From the NCBI GenBank assembly GCA_047495785.1, contig JBLDXI010000031.1, forward strand, positions 1,612,001 through 1,676,000: a stretch of DNA of 64,000 nucleotides. Reading direction: 5' to 3'. Positions 11,379-25,200 of the stretch are shown here, in pieces; within the stretch, counting starts at the first letter, position 1, and every line of letters begins with the position of its first letter. Under the pieces are notes generated by a model. It was given only the letters and a program-made list of their open reading frames with translations. It did not search any database and was not told the origin of the DNA. The position numbers and the translations under genes are program-made. Source of the stretch: Lepidodermella squamata (taxonomy: Eukaryota > Gastrotricha).

Positions 11379-14300
11379 TTAAGGCACTACACAAGCTCCG
11401 TCATGCCACCACCTGCTGACCTCCGACGCTTTCCCGGACGGTTTCGGCGGTCTGCTGACGATAAGGCCCAATTTCTTCGCCTCAATCGCTTCTTCGTCCA
11501 AAGGAGGCGATTTCTTGCTAGTTTCATCGTTCGACTTGAGATTCCGCCGCCGAAGATGGGAAATTACGTGTTGGCATATCTCACAGGCGCATAGCGGGTG
11601 CCGGAATTCGACCGTGTGCGTTTGACGCCAAGCAAAGTACGAAGTGTAAAGTGAAGCATTGCGGTCGATTCTTCTTAACAATTGAGCAATTTCTTTGGCT
11701 GATTGATAGTCAAATGCTGATATAAACGAGTTTGGCGGCGCGATAGCTCTGTAAAACAAAACCCAGAAATGAAGAAAGGAAAAATCGTATTATACAGAGA
11801 ATCATTTAATGTCAATTCGAACGACGATCCAACCCATATATGTTCAGATCAATTTGAAAAATAACTTCTAGGATAGAGTCAAACAATTATGAGGGTTACT
11901 TCTTGCGGCTTTCATTCTGACGCATACCTGAGCCGGTGGAAAGTTAAAACGAAAACCGACGCCATATCGTAGCAACCGTTGCTAAGGAGATTATCTCTAC
12001 ATATCTGCACTCAGTGACTAGAGCTTTTTGCCCCGGATGTAACTCGATGATCAATGACCACAGGGCACAGAACTTAGCAAGTAAACTCGTTTTTTAAGGT
12101 CCTCTAATCAGGAAATTAGATGGTAATTTTTCCAACATTATTCACTCTTTATGCGTGAATCATGGTGATGATGTGAAATAAAAAATGATTTAGTGCATTT
12201 TACACTGTGAAAGCTAATCTCATTGTGCGGTCAGCTAGATAAAACTGGCAATGTTAATGTTATCACTTGTGGGTAAAACGTGAATTTATAAACCTAGAAT
12301 GTCTGCAATGCGATCTGACTACAACCTGCTCTCAAAGGGCCAGCGGCAAGTTCTCGACATCGCCCGGCCCTACATCAAAATCGGAGTTGGCGCTCACTCA
12401 GCCGAGCCGACCCATCCTTTGATCATTGCAGACTTTGGCAGCAGCACTGGCGCGAATAGCTCAGCTGCCGTTTCTGAAATCATCAGTGAAATTCGCGAAA
12501 AATACGGTTTCGAAGCCACAAAATCCATTCTAGCCGTACACGAAGACTTGCCCGGTAATAACTGGTCTGAATTTTTCAACTTCATAGGCCGGGATAGTAA
12601 GTCCTACGTAAAAAAGCATGAAGGGGTTCAGTGCCTAGCAGCCGGCTTCTCGTTCTACCAGCAAATTCTGCCGGACAACTGCTTACATGTCGGTTTTTCG
12701 AGCAGCTCTCTGCATTGGTCTTCGGACGCCCCGTGCAAGCTCAAAAACCACATTTACACATCAATGGCGAGTGATGATGAGAAAGCCCTCTGGCATAGGC
12801 AAGCTGAGAAGGATTGGAAGAGCTTTCTTGAGTCGAGGTCGAAGGAACTAGTCAAAGGTGGGGTTTTGCTTCTGAACGTCCCAGCTGGAGGCTATACCTT
12901 AGATCGATTGTTCGACAGCCTATACAAAGCAGCGAAGGAACTTGAAACTTCAGGGTTGATCACAGCTGAAGAAATGGAAGACTTCAATCTGCATTCTGTA
13001 TTTCGGACGCTTGAGGAAATAACGAAATCTGATGTTTTGGAACGTCATGATTTCGAAGTGGTTGTAGCCGAGCTTTGCCTGACCCCGAAAAGTGTCTTCT
13101 ACGAAGCTTATGAGTTGCATGGCGATTTCGATCGGTTTATAACAGATCTAGCGTCGATTTTAGAGCCGTGTTGCGAGCCTGCGTTTCTATCAGCCCTTTC
13201 AAATGAAAGGACGGCAGATGAGAAAGCGGCGATTTGTTTGAGGCTGTGGGCAGGTTACAAAACGGTACTGGCTCGGGAGAATCCTAGAGCGGAGGATTTA
13301 TCACTCACCTGGGACAACGCATTTGTGGTGCTAAGGAAGCGATAGCGGATATAAATTGAGGATGATGGACCATTGTTACAAACTAGTTGCGCTTCAACTT
13401 GCGGAAATGCTCTTAAATCAAGATTTTTGGAAATTTATCGAAAGTAAAAATAAATGAAGCTGGATTGTCTAGTGAACCAATGACTTGCACTTTGGTGATA
13501 GATGGCAGCTAAAACAGAGCTGAAAAATAACTATGAATCGAACCGAAAAAGACAGTAGACCCTTCATGGAGAGCAGAGGTTGAATGTTTCCCGCTTATTT
13601 TCCCCATTTTTAAAAGCATTGAGAGATCACAAAATAATTTGCTTCTGGTTTTCCGGGATTTAAGAGGTGGCTCATTTCAATTTCGAACTCAGATTCAGAG
13701 CTTTAACTTTCGCCCCTTCAGCACCATTCGCAAGTGGCTAAACGATGCAAGCAAAAAAGGTTCCAGATTGATTCCGCAAGTCAATCCCGAATCTTGATTC
13801 GTTAAATTCCCCTTAAATGAGAAGACATTTGTTCCTATCGAAGCTACCTCCTATCGAAAACCTAAAATAAGTTTAATGATCGCAATTTTTTTTGTTTTTT
13901 TGCATTTTTTGAGAGTGCATTTTATTGACCTAATTATTTTGAAGGCAACTCGCGTTTTCCAAATTTTTAACCATTTTTTCAACTCGAGTTCGATGCGCAG
14001 TCAAAATGTCCAGGCATAATAAAAACACCTACATGTCTAGATAATATTTGGAACAATTTTTCGACACCGACATGAGCCAAATCGAGATCAAAAACTGAAC
14101 AACAAATCCTGAATTTTGCTGCTTCTCGAACAAAAAAAATTAGGTCAAAAATACGCTAGAAATAAAAAAGTAAATACAAAGCAATTTCGGTTTAAATTAC
14201 ATAAAAGGGAAAGAAATGATTGAAGCCTAATATTGATTCTCCTTGTAATACGAAGACATGAACACAAATCAGCGAAGCCTGGTGTCTTACTTGTAATCTT

Positions 14301-16171
14301 CGGTGCCATGCCCACCGGCTACGATAGGCAGCAGGCCGTAGTAGAGCGGCCTGTAGAATTTCTCCGTCACGTAGTCGCGGCAAAAGCTGTTCTCTAGCGC
14401 TAGGTAGTACTTGTAGTGCTGCGCCAGCGTCCGCCAGCACTCCGTCTCGGCCTTGCGCGTGTTGCACTGCTTGAACGCGATTTTGTTGCGCCGAGCCGCC
14501 GCATCGTCGGCGGTTTCTTCGAGCGGCGACGCCTCGGTCTGCTCGCCGGATTTTTCGACCTGCTGGTCTTCGGTGCCGCACGGGCCGAATATGTCGATCG
14601 GGTAGAGCTTTTTCAACCGGTCGACGAACAACTCGCGATTTGACATCGTATGGCAATTACCGGCAAACCACAATATCTGAGAAAAAATCGTAAAAAAAAT
14701 CGGATCATTAATTAGGATAATTCTAATATGCTTGGGAAGGATCAAGCAAAAACTACATTTTTTCATTTTGAAATTTTACAAGCTGGTTGGTTTTGAAGAA
14801 TGCCATATTTTTTTAAATAAAATTCTTAAAATCATCTTGAAATCATCAGGTGATTCCAGATTTTTCTGCAAATTTTGGTGATATCGAGATTTTCAACTGA
14901 TTTTTGGCAATCGACAAAATGTCTGCACCTGCGGGTGAGTAATGCGAAATGGCGACCAGGGTTTTCATTTTGAATCGAGCCTTGCGTATACATTCAGAAA
15001 TTCAGATAATTTCAATAATTTGCTCAGAAAAATGGTGAAAATTTGAATTTACAAAAAGTCCAAAATCAACGAAAATCACCCGACTTTCACCAAACCTTAC
15101 AATATGCAAAATGCGTCCGAAAATGATCGTTTGTTAGGGAGCTGCGAGTAGTCTCAAGTCGCACTCTCAACAATATTTTGCAAAGCCGAAGAGCACGAAG
15201 AGCACGAGAAAATTGAAAAATTAAAAAAAATTTCGAAAAAATCTTAAAATCTTGAAAGTTGAAAACAAAATTATGGATGACATCTTACCCTGTTGCTTTT
15301 ATTTTTGATGCCGTGTTCGAAGAAAGGCTCCCGTTTCGCCAGCGCGTCATCGGCCGCAACTTTTCGCACGGCTCCGTACGGGCAGTAAATGTCCGAATCT
15401 CGCCGATATGTTGCTGGAAAAAAATCAATTTTTTTGTAATTTTTCAGATGAACTATTTTTTTGTCCAAGATTTCGAATTTTTCAAAAAGGTAATTTTCCA
15501 GTCGATAAGAGAAAGCAACTGAGAATTTTCAAATTTTGAAATTCAGGTTATTATCATTTAGAAAAAATCCTCATTTTTAATTTTGAAATTTTTGAAAATT
15601 GAAATTGAAAAATTGAAGTTGTTGGTAATTTTCTGCTGAATTTTTCTTCACCTGTCCAGTTGAACATGCCGCCAGGATAGGCTGAAATGTTTCGCCAAAT
15701 CGGTATTTGAATGCCGCTGAAAAACGGCGATTCAAGCGTGAGAAAAATCCACAGCTGCGACGGCAGGCGCACGGGCGGCAGGTCGTGCAGGTCCAAATCG
15801 CGGCTGTGAAACACAACGGCATCGGCGTGCGGCAACGCCGAGCGGTCGCTCGTCACGTGACACGTCGCCGGCACGCACCGCTTCACGCCAAAGTCGTTCA
15901 ACGGCGCCTTCTCGTCGAACCACCGCGTCCAGAATAGAATTGTTGCGAACGGCTTTTTGCCGCCCAGTTTAGCCATGCGTTGGTTGTATAGCGAATTACT
16001 ATCGTCTGAGGCAGCGTCGAAATAGCCGGATTGTGATAGGGCGTCTAACCGCCGCAGAATCGCCATGGAGATGCTGGCGAGGATGTACGAAATAACGGCG
16101 GCGACGGCGAGTTTCAAAAACATGGCCGGATAGCCGGCCTGGGAACGGCGAAGACTTCGAATTTTAAACAT
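11379..16171 (-). CDS. Alpha-1,3-fucosyltransferase (GT10 family)
   Basis: Four exons join cleanly: 16171-15652, 15413-15289, 14676-14291 and 11748-11379, giving 466 residues. Residues about 17-40 (AMFLKLAVAAVISYILASIS) form the type II Golgi anchor. The catalytic domain has FATILFWTRWF, DAVVFHSRDL, LESPFFSGIQIP, FNWTGATYRRDSDIYCPYG, ILWFAGNC and the GDP-fucose-binding GT10 signature LENSFCRDYVTEKFYRPLYY, then APPNSFISAFDYQS and the C-terminal Cys cluster CACEICQHV. GT10 enzymes transfer fucose from GDP-Fuc to GlcNAc in N- or O-linked glycans. An acidic, Ala-rich insert after IFGPCG (EDQQVEKSGEQTEASPLEET) is unusual. The last intron is 2,542 bp and contains a methyltransferase gene on the other strand. 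Whether it makes core alpha-1,3 or Lewis-type linkages cannot be told here. Confidence 0.9.
12299..13345 (+). CDS. SABATH-family SAM-dependent carboxyl methyltransferase, intronless, nested in an intron
   Basis: This single-exon gene of 348 residues has the SABATH layout. The SAM-binding motif IIADFGSSTGANSS is at residues 42-55, HEDLPGNNW at 81-89, FSFYQQILPDNCLH at 117-130, and the substrate-pocket segment FSSSSLHWSSDAP at 133-145. The N-terminal Gln-containing segment (LLSKGQRQVLD) matches the family's cofactor lid. SABATH enzymes methylate carboxyl groups of small acids (salicylate, benzoate, jasmonate, farnesoate) and are best known from plants; the substrate here cannot be predicted. 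A second Met at 12308 could also start. The gene lies antisense within the last intron of the fucosyltransferase gene. Lack of introns beside intron-rich neighbours suggests retroposition or lateral transfer, which is inference. Confidence 0.88.
   Translation: MSAMRSDYNLLSKGQRQVLDIARPYIKIGVGAHSAEPTHPLIIADFGSSTGANSSAAVSEIISEIREKYGFEATKSILAVHEDLPGNNWSEFFNFIGRDSKSYVKKHEGVQCLAAGFSFYQQILPDNCLHVGFSSSSLHWSSDAPCKLKNHIYTSMASDDEKALWHRQAEKDWKSFLESRSKELVKGGVLLLNVPAGGYTLDRLFDSLYKAAKELETSGLITAEEMEDFNLHSVFRTLEEITKSDVLERHDFEVVVAELCLTPKSVFYEAYELHGDFDRFITDLASILEPCCEPAFLSALSNERTADEKAAICLRLWAGYKTVLARENPRAEDLSLTWDNAFVVLRKR
13449..13454 (+). terminator. Polyadenylation signal of the nested methyltransferase
   Basis: AATAAA lies about 104 bases past the methyltransferase stop codon, still inside the host intron. 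Its own signal supports an independent transcription unit. Confidence 0.5.
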
Positions 16172-19100
16172 TTCGCGCGTTCCTATACGAAAATGAAAGC
16201 TCAGATAAATTCTGATAAAAATTCAAAAAATTGTATGGGCAAAAATTCTAAAATATCGCATCAAAAAAGAAATGTTAAAATTTCAATTTTTCACAGATTC
16301 CTTCTCAGCCAGGTTTAAAAAACACTTTGGTGTTTTAATCCTAAGTTTAATTTAATTTCTGAGGACATTTTTAAAAAGTTCATTGGGAACACTTAATTTT
16401 GAAATTCTTATTGCATCCGCAACCATTCGAACTCGTAGAATTTCAGGAAAACATTTAAAAAAATATATATGAACACTGGAATTTTGCAAATTATAAAGGA
16501 TTCAGCCTAGTATTGAGTGAGGCAATTCTTTGAAAAAATCAAATTTTATTGGAAAGCACGCCTGTGTAAGTTTCACGTTAAGGTATTTTAATAATTTGAA
16601 ATTTTGTGAAATTTTCGAAATTTTGAAGTAATTTTCGGGCTTGCGATCGAAGTCGATCTGATTCAGCGAGGCAGCTAACTAATTTTCGAATTCGATAGTA
16701 CCAAAAAATTCAATGGTCGCGTGGATATGAATGAGAAATAAATCGCGTGTTTTTTCGATTATTTGCTGACGTAGAAAGTGTTGGAGCGTCGTAAAAAATC
16801 TTCAAACGCTTGGTAAAAATCACGGAATGATCCGACATTGCGGCTTATACGGATATATTATATCGGCTGAGCGAAGCTGACGGTGTAGAATACCGTGATA
16901 TCTTATTTATTTACCAGCGGCATCAACTGCCGAGCTGAAAACAAAACAGGGCCTTGCATTCCCGGCATTTTACGATACCCAGCACTGCATCGAAGAGCTT
17001 TTGTCGCTGCTGCTGCTGCTAACCGCGTCGTGTCGATGAAATATTCATGCAGGTTTAGCAGGTGGTTACACCGATCGATCACTTTGCTATACTGCTTTAT
17101 TCGAATTTTATTACTGCGTGTGAATGATGACCGCAACAATATCGAGGTGATAAATTATGCATAAAGTGAGTGGTGGCGCGAGTGTCACACAAAATAGGCT
17201 TTGAAGTATAGTAGATTTTTATTTCATCAATAACAATCAACAGGTTGTAAAACGATATCACAGGTGTGTTTTCAACAAAGATGAGGAAGAGCAGCGCGGC
17301 TAGAATAATAATACATATGTAGCAATGGGATAATTGAAATTCGCCATCACATGAAAATTGAGGAGAATTGTGCAAAAAATCAACTCGAAAATTGAACAGA
17401 ACATATATAAATAATTTCAAAGTAAAAAACGGACATGGCGCATAATCGCAGCTAATCGCGTGGCAAAGTTTCTAAAAAATTCAGCTAAATTAATTAGGAA
17501 TAAGTAGATGATGCTATAAGAATTAGTATGCGATAAGCTATGAAAAGGCGAAAAAACAGACATCGAGCAATGAAACTTTATCATTTTCATAATATTCTGA
17601 CCTTGAAACGCGGAATCAAAGTCCTGCGGTGCTTCTAATTTTTTTGATGATGAATCCAAATTTATATGTATTGGTGGGATGAGGCACCGCATAAATAAAG
17701 AGATATATTAGTTAGACATGATTATAATTAAAATTATGACGAAGGACGAATAAAACCATATTTTAGAGATATTTAGTGTTGGAGCCCTCAAATAAGGGTG
17801 TTCACCTGCGAAATCATTCACTACCCCAAGACTTTTTAGACCGTCAAAGCCCGTTATCTACTGTCTACAGCAGGATAAGAAAATAATTAGAAAACTGTTA
17901 TTCATAATATAAAAATGAAAAATTTATTTTATTGTCTAATAAAATTTCAAAATTTGACTGAAACATTTCTTGGATAAATTTTGCAGACATTGCAGACAAT
18001 TGCAGACATTGAAGCGCAGAATTAGCGCAGAAAAGCGCCAAGATTGTCTTGTTGATCGAGCTCACCTGCTGATGCCCATATGCGAATGATAATTAGCCGA
18101 CAACTTATTTTAGCCTAGATAATAATGAATCAAAATTGCAACCTGCCGCCGGTGTTGAATACGTGTCGTTGATTTATAGGTGATTGCTGTTTCAGCACGG
18201 CGTATAGCTGAACGCGTGCCGATCTAATTCAACTGGGCGAGATCGCGAGTCGCGGAAACCATTGCGAAAAGCCACGATAGCTTAAATCGAACCCGCCATT
18301 CAGTTGTTTTTTTTCTCACGCAAATGACGCGTGCCGGTATTGCGCAACGGTGTGAGAAAAACATGTTTGTAAGTGCGTTAGATATTTTAGTTTCATTCAA
18401 TTATGAATCTAATTTTTTTCAATTTCTATCTTGTCATATCATCAACGAATTTGCTAGATCTGTTACCTAATATCACTTGATGGATGGCTGCGGTTTCTTT
18501 ATCATGCTTTCACCTTTCCTAAGATACACCACTGGCATAACCGAAACCGTTTGTTTGTCTCTTTAATTAAATTAAATTATTATTTTAGGTGGGACTTATA
18601 AAAAGTAAAGAAAACAGGACCTCTTAATTTTAAAAATATTTTAAAGCTCAATTAATGCGATTTTCTACTTATGATTGATCCTTTGCCCAAATAAGAATTT
18701 CTTTTGATTTTGATTATTTCCTCTACTTTTCTTTCCATTGATTCAAATTTGAAATTTTCAGAAAATCAGGGAAATCGCGATCGAAGGAAAATGAAAATTT
18801 GCAATTTTTTACGCAGCAATGAACGCCCGATAAGATCCAAATTTGGCCTGGTTTGGCCATACCCATACCTAATAAGAACTACCAGTGGTAGAAAAATTGA
18901 CCATTGCGCCAGGCTCGTCAACTTTTTTCCAGTTTGCAATTTTTTCCGATAAAAACGCTGAATAACTCTTAAGGCATAGCTAATTATTGTTTAATCATTT
19001 TTCAAACAGGAAATTCTTATTCCCATTTTAAAATTTAAATTTAAACTTGATTTTTCAATTTTAATTTGTTTCAATTTTAGATTCCAGAATTTTCAGTTAT

Positions 19101-19218
19101 TTTTTCTATATAATTTTCCCTCTTATTTTTTCTAGGTCATTTCAAATAAAAAAATAGCCTGAAATTGGCCTCGAACGCGTTGCAACCGCTTTTTTGAATA
19201 ATTACCGGCCGATTTAAA
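16172..19218. other. Long spacer between the two divergent genes
   Basis: This 3-kb AT-rich stretch separates the start of the fucosyltransferase (minus) from the start of collagen A (plus), so it should hold both promoters. A short GCT/GCC run occurs near 17,010. ORFs such as 16903-17164, 17417-17692 and 18704-18952 are short, AT-rich and without domains. I see no RNA gene or clear transposon. Confidence 0.45.
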
Positions 19219-22200
19219 ATGAAGGCGGCTGTGATTATACTATCAATATGTGGTAAATAAGTTGTTAAGTTAATTTGAAATCATGTGATGACTTTGATAT
19301 TTTCTACGACGCCAGTGGTGGTGCCGCTTTTTATAGACACCGTCGTTGTTGGGCAAGTTCAAGGCTCAAAAGGTGAAAAGGGCGACATCGGTAAGCATAT
19401 TTATATCATGCTGAAATATCGATGTGATTTCCGAACCTTTTAGGCTCTAAAGGAGAGAAAGGCAAAAGAGGTATAATTTGAAAATTTGCTAATTTAATTT
19501 TTTTTTCATTCTGCGTAAAAACTTACAGGCGCCCCAGGTGAAACTGGTCCGGTCGGCCCGAGAGGTGCGAATTTTTCATAGAAAAATTAACTTATCATGC
19601 TATTTGATTTTTGATTATAGGTCCGGAAGGCTTGCAAGGTGTGTTGATAAATGGAATGAATCATTCGACAAATTTACTAGAGTCATGCTACAACATCTAT
19701 TGAACCCAATCATTTTCAGGAGGCCAGGGCTTGCAAGGTATAAAAGGTGAACAAGGCTCCAAAGGTGGACTGGGCGATACAGGCACCCAAGGTTCGAAGG
19801 GTGCTAAGGGTGACTTCGGTTCGAGCGGAGCGACTGGTCCCCAGGGATCGAAAGGTCAAGAGGGTGCAAAAGGCGAAGCCGGTGAGTGGATTTGTTTTTA
19901 TTGTGCTGTTGGTTTTTAATAGGCCTTTTCGACGAACAGGCAGTGGCGGCGGCGGAACTGGTCCCATCGGTCCGCGAGGTGAGTGACCCGTCTTGCAATC
20001 AATTTTCTAGTTTAAATATCGCCTTTGTAATTCCCAATAGGTCCCCAGGGTCTACAAGGTGCGCTGCCATTCTTTCAACTTGTGATAAACCATTTTTGGC
20101 CTCGTTTCAGGAGCTCAAGGAATGCAAGGTGTGAAGGGTGACCAAGGATCCAAGGGTCTCAAGGGTGACTTAGGCGCAACCGGCCCGCAAGGATCGAAGG
20201 GTGGCAAAGGAGACGAAGGAGACACTGGAGCAACAGGCCCGCAAGGCTCGAAGGGCACCAAGGGTGAACTTGGATCTGACGGAGCCACCGGTCCCCAAGG
20301 CTCGAAGGGTGCTAAGGGCGATTTCGGATCGAGCGGAGCCACAGGTCCGCAGGGATCTAAAGGTCACGAGGGTGCAACAGGTGCCAAGGGTGAACCAAGT
20401 GAGTCATTGCGTTGATAAAGATTAAATTCCCTTTTGAAATTGGAAAACGTAGTCAAGTACATCGATAGATTTCTTAGCTCGAAATATAACATGATTAAAT
20501 TGAAAAAATATTTTGAACAGGCATCAAGTCAAAGTTTTGTACAATTCAAATTTTGGATTCAGTTTTTTTTTCCAATGATACCTAATAGCCAAAATTGAAG
20601 CCGTGATATAAAATATTGTTATATCGGGGCGTTAATTAGACTCGAAACCTAATTTTAATTTAGTTTTAATTTTTCGAAACCTAACAAAGGGTACCTAGAT
20701 CAACAGCTAAAACCGCCGAATAATCACTATAGCTACTGCCTTCCAACTGTGACTGCACGCGTGAAGTGTTTGCTCAAGTGGATTAAGGTGGATAAATGAT
20801 GATTAGTGCACTTACTGACGAAAAATCGCAACCCATCCCACTTTAACCACTTACCCAGCAGGCGCTCATGTAAGCCACTTCATACAAGGCCCTGCCTATT
20901 AATACGGCTCTGCCCTATATTTGGGTCCTGCCTAATAATTCTCAAAATACGGTTAATTGAATGTCGTCGATGCGTAGTCCTATCTGGAATAATGCTAGTC
21001 TAGGCTGCTACGGCACGTTTGCTCTGCTACGCTTATAATGGTTTTTAAAAACCAAAAATGCCTTGAAATAGATTTTTACTTGTCAGCTATTAGACAAACT
21101 AGTTATGTAATAGCTACTGTATTTGTTCCTGTTGTTGCCCGGGCTACTAAAATTCGAACATGGAAATTTTGAGGCATTTTTAATTTCGGTTAGAGTAATT
21201 TCAGTTAAATTTGGATTTTTATCTAATAGAATTTCATCGTCGGGGTTATTGGGTTCCTTTTCAAGTCCTTGTAAAAGATCAATGAAATACGTTTTCATTA
21301 CTTCTAATAACTGAAAAATTCGAAAATTAATTGTTGGTGAATTGTTCATTTTTCATATTTTCGAACCGACTTGACCCCTCTATTGGAACAAATGCGGTAA
21401 TCATGAAAAATTTGATGCGTTTGAGATGGTAAGACGGACAGTAAAATCAGGTCTTCGTTGCATGAGCCTATCTCAAAAACAAACCTAGTCTTGCATAGCA
21501 GCCTATTTTTTCCCGTTTTCCGAGGTTTTCCGATTTCTATGCCAGCCCCGTTTAGTATTTCAGTAGCTACGGTACACCTCAATTTACTTTTTTGCATATT
21601 ATATTTCAATTTATGTCCTCGATCATGATAGCGCATCGGACAGAACGGTGAAAAAAGAAAAAGAAAACTATAAAAAAATTGATTAGATTATTTGAAATTA
21701 AAATTATTGACTAGTTATAGGTCATATAAATATAAATTATTGAAGCCATGCCCAATTATGGTTTCAGTAGTAAGATAAGTATCACGCAAGGTTATTACAA
21801 AGACAAACTATCAAATTTCCCGGCGGTTTTTCATCAAATTTGATTGACCGGTAACAAGTAATAAGTGGGGTTTAGCGAATTTCTTTATTTTTCAGCAAAT
21901 CGCAATATTATCACAATTGAAGGAGCAAAATAACTGAATTCCGAGATGTTCTTACAAAGTTTTTTTCATGATTTTGAATTTTCGAAATTGTCGAAGTTGT
22001 CGTAGAGACGAGTTTGATCCCAATAAATTTTCGAATATCTTAGCGAGATTCCTCACCGAACTTTTAAGCCCGTTTTCTCGGCAACCTTGACGAATATTAA
22101 CCTCTATTGATATTACCCTCCAGCTCGAGGATCCTACTTCGTACATTGTTGATTATCAATACCTACAGTAACCCCGAACGAACTTGATGCTTCGTAGCGA

Positions 22201-25200
22201 AAAATACCAGTTGCTCGTTCAGAGCGACCGAACTCTCGACTGTAGTGCGATTAGTTAGACTTCGGCCCGCATGATCGAGCAACGAGTGTGGATTCACTTG
22301 TTGCCGAATTGACCGATTGACAAAGCGATGCATCGACGGAGCGATAAAAAAGATTGATAATCAGTAACACACACAAACATGCAAGCACTTGCCGTGCAAC
22401 AAAGATAGCACTGATTATTTTTTTTATTCCATGTCCCAAAATTCCATTGCAAGAAATGTCTCAAGTAAAATATGCTAGATATTTTTGTGAGCATACTATT
22501 ATAATGTGCTATTTCGTTACTTTGATAATCTATTTCTCATTTGATTAGGTAATAATGGAGGTGGAGCTACTGGTCCAGTCGGGCCTCGAGGTAAAATACA
22601 TTCATCATGCATGTTGCAATTAGAAATGAGACTGTATCTTGTTCCTTCGTTAAAGGTCCACAAGGATACGTGGGTATGTCAAATCTCAAATCAATTCGAA
22701 TGCCGAAATTACCAAAAATGACTAAACAGGTGGTCAGGGGCCGAAGGGTTCGATGGGTGACCAAGGATCCAAAGGTCTCAAGGGTGACTTGGGCGCTACA
22801 GGCCCACAAGGATCGAAGGGCGGCAAAGGAGACGAAGGAGATACCGGAGCCACTGGCCCACAAGGTTCGAAGGGCGCCAAGGGTGAACTTGGATCTGACG
22901 GAGCCACCGGTCCCCAAGGCTCGAAGGGTGCTAAGGGTGATTTCGGATCGAGCGGAGCGACTGGTCCCCAAGGATCTAAGGGTCAAGAGGGTGCTAAAGG
23001 CGAAGCCGGTGAGTCATTATGTTTGTGGGGATTCGCGCTGTGGTCTCCAACCTTGAGTTTTCATTAACAGGCAGTGGCGGTAGCGGAACGGGTCCTATCG
23101 GTCCACGAGGTGAGTGAACCGTCCTGCTTACCCCGATTCGTTCATTAAAGCTGACTTTTTCTATTCCAGGTCCTCAGGGCTTCCAAGGTTTGATTCGAAT
23201 AATGCCACTTGCTAGGCAGTCCTTTGAGAGATTAACGATCGAATGACTGCTTTTTCATGTTAGGTGGTCAAGGCCCGAAGGGTTCCATGGGTGACCAAGG
23301 ATCAAAGGGCCTCAAGGGTGACCTTGGCGCAACCGGCCCACAAGGATCCAAAGGCGGCAAAGGAGACGAAGGAGATACCGGAGCCACTGGCCCACAAGGT
23401 TCGAAGGGCGCCAAGGGTGAACTTGGATCTGACGGAGCCACCGGTCCGCAAGGCTCGAAGGGTGCTAAGGGTGATTTCGGATCGAGCGGAGCCACTGGTC
23501 CCCAAGGATCGAAAGGTCAAGAGGGTGCTAAAGGCGAAGCCGGTGAGTGGATTTGTTTTTATTATGCTGTGGGTTTTTAATACGCTTTTTTGACGAACAG
23601 GCAGTGGCGGCGGCGGAACTGGTCCCATCGGTCCACGAGGTGAGTGACCCGTCTTGCTTTACACGACTGCCTTTATTTTCTCTTATTCTATTGCGGTTTA
23701 GGTCCTCAGGGCTTCCAAGGTGCGATACAGATACTGCCAGTCACAAGGCAGTCCATGATGAGACCAACGATTGAATGACTGCTTTTTCATGTTAGGTGGT
23801 CAGGGCCCGAAGGGTTCGATGGGTGACCAAGGATCCAAAGGTCTCAAGGGTGACTTGGGCGCTACAGGCCCACAAGGATCGAAGGGCGGCAAAGGAGACG
23901 AAGGAGATACCGGAGCCACTGGCCCACAAGGTTCGAAGGGCGCCAAGGGTGAACTTGGATCTGACGGAGCCACCGGTCCCCAAGGCTCGAAGGGTGCTAA
24001 GGGTGATTTCGGATCGAGCGGAGCGACTGGTCCCCAAGGATCTAAGGGTCAAGAGGGTGCTAAAGGCGAAGCCGGTGAGTGGATTTGTTTTTATTATGCT
24101 GTGGGTTTTTAATAGGCTTTTTCGACGAACAGGCAGTGGCGGCGGCGGAACTGGTCCTATCGGTCCACGAGGTGAGTGAACCGTCCTGCTTACCCCGATT
24201 CGTTCATTAAAGCTGACTTTTGCTATTCCAGGTCCTCAGGGCTTCCAAGGTTTGATTCGAATAATGCCACTTGCTAGGCAGTCCTTTGAGAGATTAACGA
24301 TCGAATGACTGCTTTTTCGTGTTAGGTGGTCAAGGCCCGAAGGGTTCCATGGGTGACCAAGGATCAAAGGGCCTCAAGGGTGACTTGGGCGCGACAGGCC
24401 CGCAAGGATCCAAAGGCGGCAAAGGAGACGAAGGAGATACCGGAGCCACCGGTCCCCAGGGCTCCAAGGGCACCCAGGGTGATTTCGGTTCCAGCGGAGC
24501 CACTGGTCCGCAAGGCTCCAAGGGTGCTAAGGGTGACTTCGGATCGAGCGGTGCGACTGGTCCACAGGGATCGAAAGGTCAAGAGGGTGCTAAAGGTGAA
24601 CCAGGTGAGTCATTTTGCTTTTGGGGATTCGCCCTGCGGTCTTCAACATTGAGTTTTCATTAACAGGCAGTGGCGGTAGCGGAACAGGTCCCGTCGGTCC
24701 ACGAGGTAATCTTTACTTCACCGGCTCGAGAATGTTTTCTAAACATGTCAATTTCCTCTTTTATACCAGGTCCACAAGGATACGTAGGTATGTATGCTTC
24801 CGGATTTCTCATTTGATACAGATTCCCGAGTTTTTTATGACATGCTCTGCATAGATCTACATAGATCTACCCCATACGTGTCAAATGATGCCTAGTAGGT
24901 CTCTCAGCTCGCGATTAACTAGAAACACATTTTTTAACACTATACAGCATCAACCTTTAGCGTAAAAAATGTAAATAGAAAGTTATGTACAAAAAGGGAA
25001 AACAAACCACATATTTATGTACATAAAGGGGCACTCCTTTTTTAATTTTTATTTTCTTCCGCATCTTCTTCAATGATCAGGACGAGTTTCCATTTGTCGG
25101 CGCCTTCTGAGCTAGAATGCGCCTACGATCAGGTTGTAGTTATAATTTTGTTGAAATGATAACATGAGATTGTTTTGAGAATGAGATGGATTTATTCCAA

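Noticed and set aside
12299-13345. Bacterial contamination as source of the methyltransferase
   Set aside because: It lies between two exons of a spliced animal gene on continuous sequence with no change at the edges, so it is part of this genome unless the assembly is wrong.
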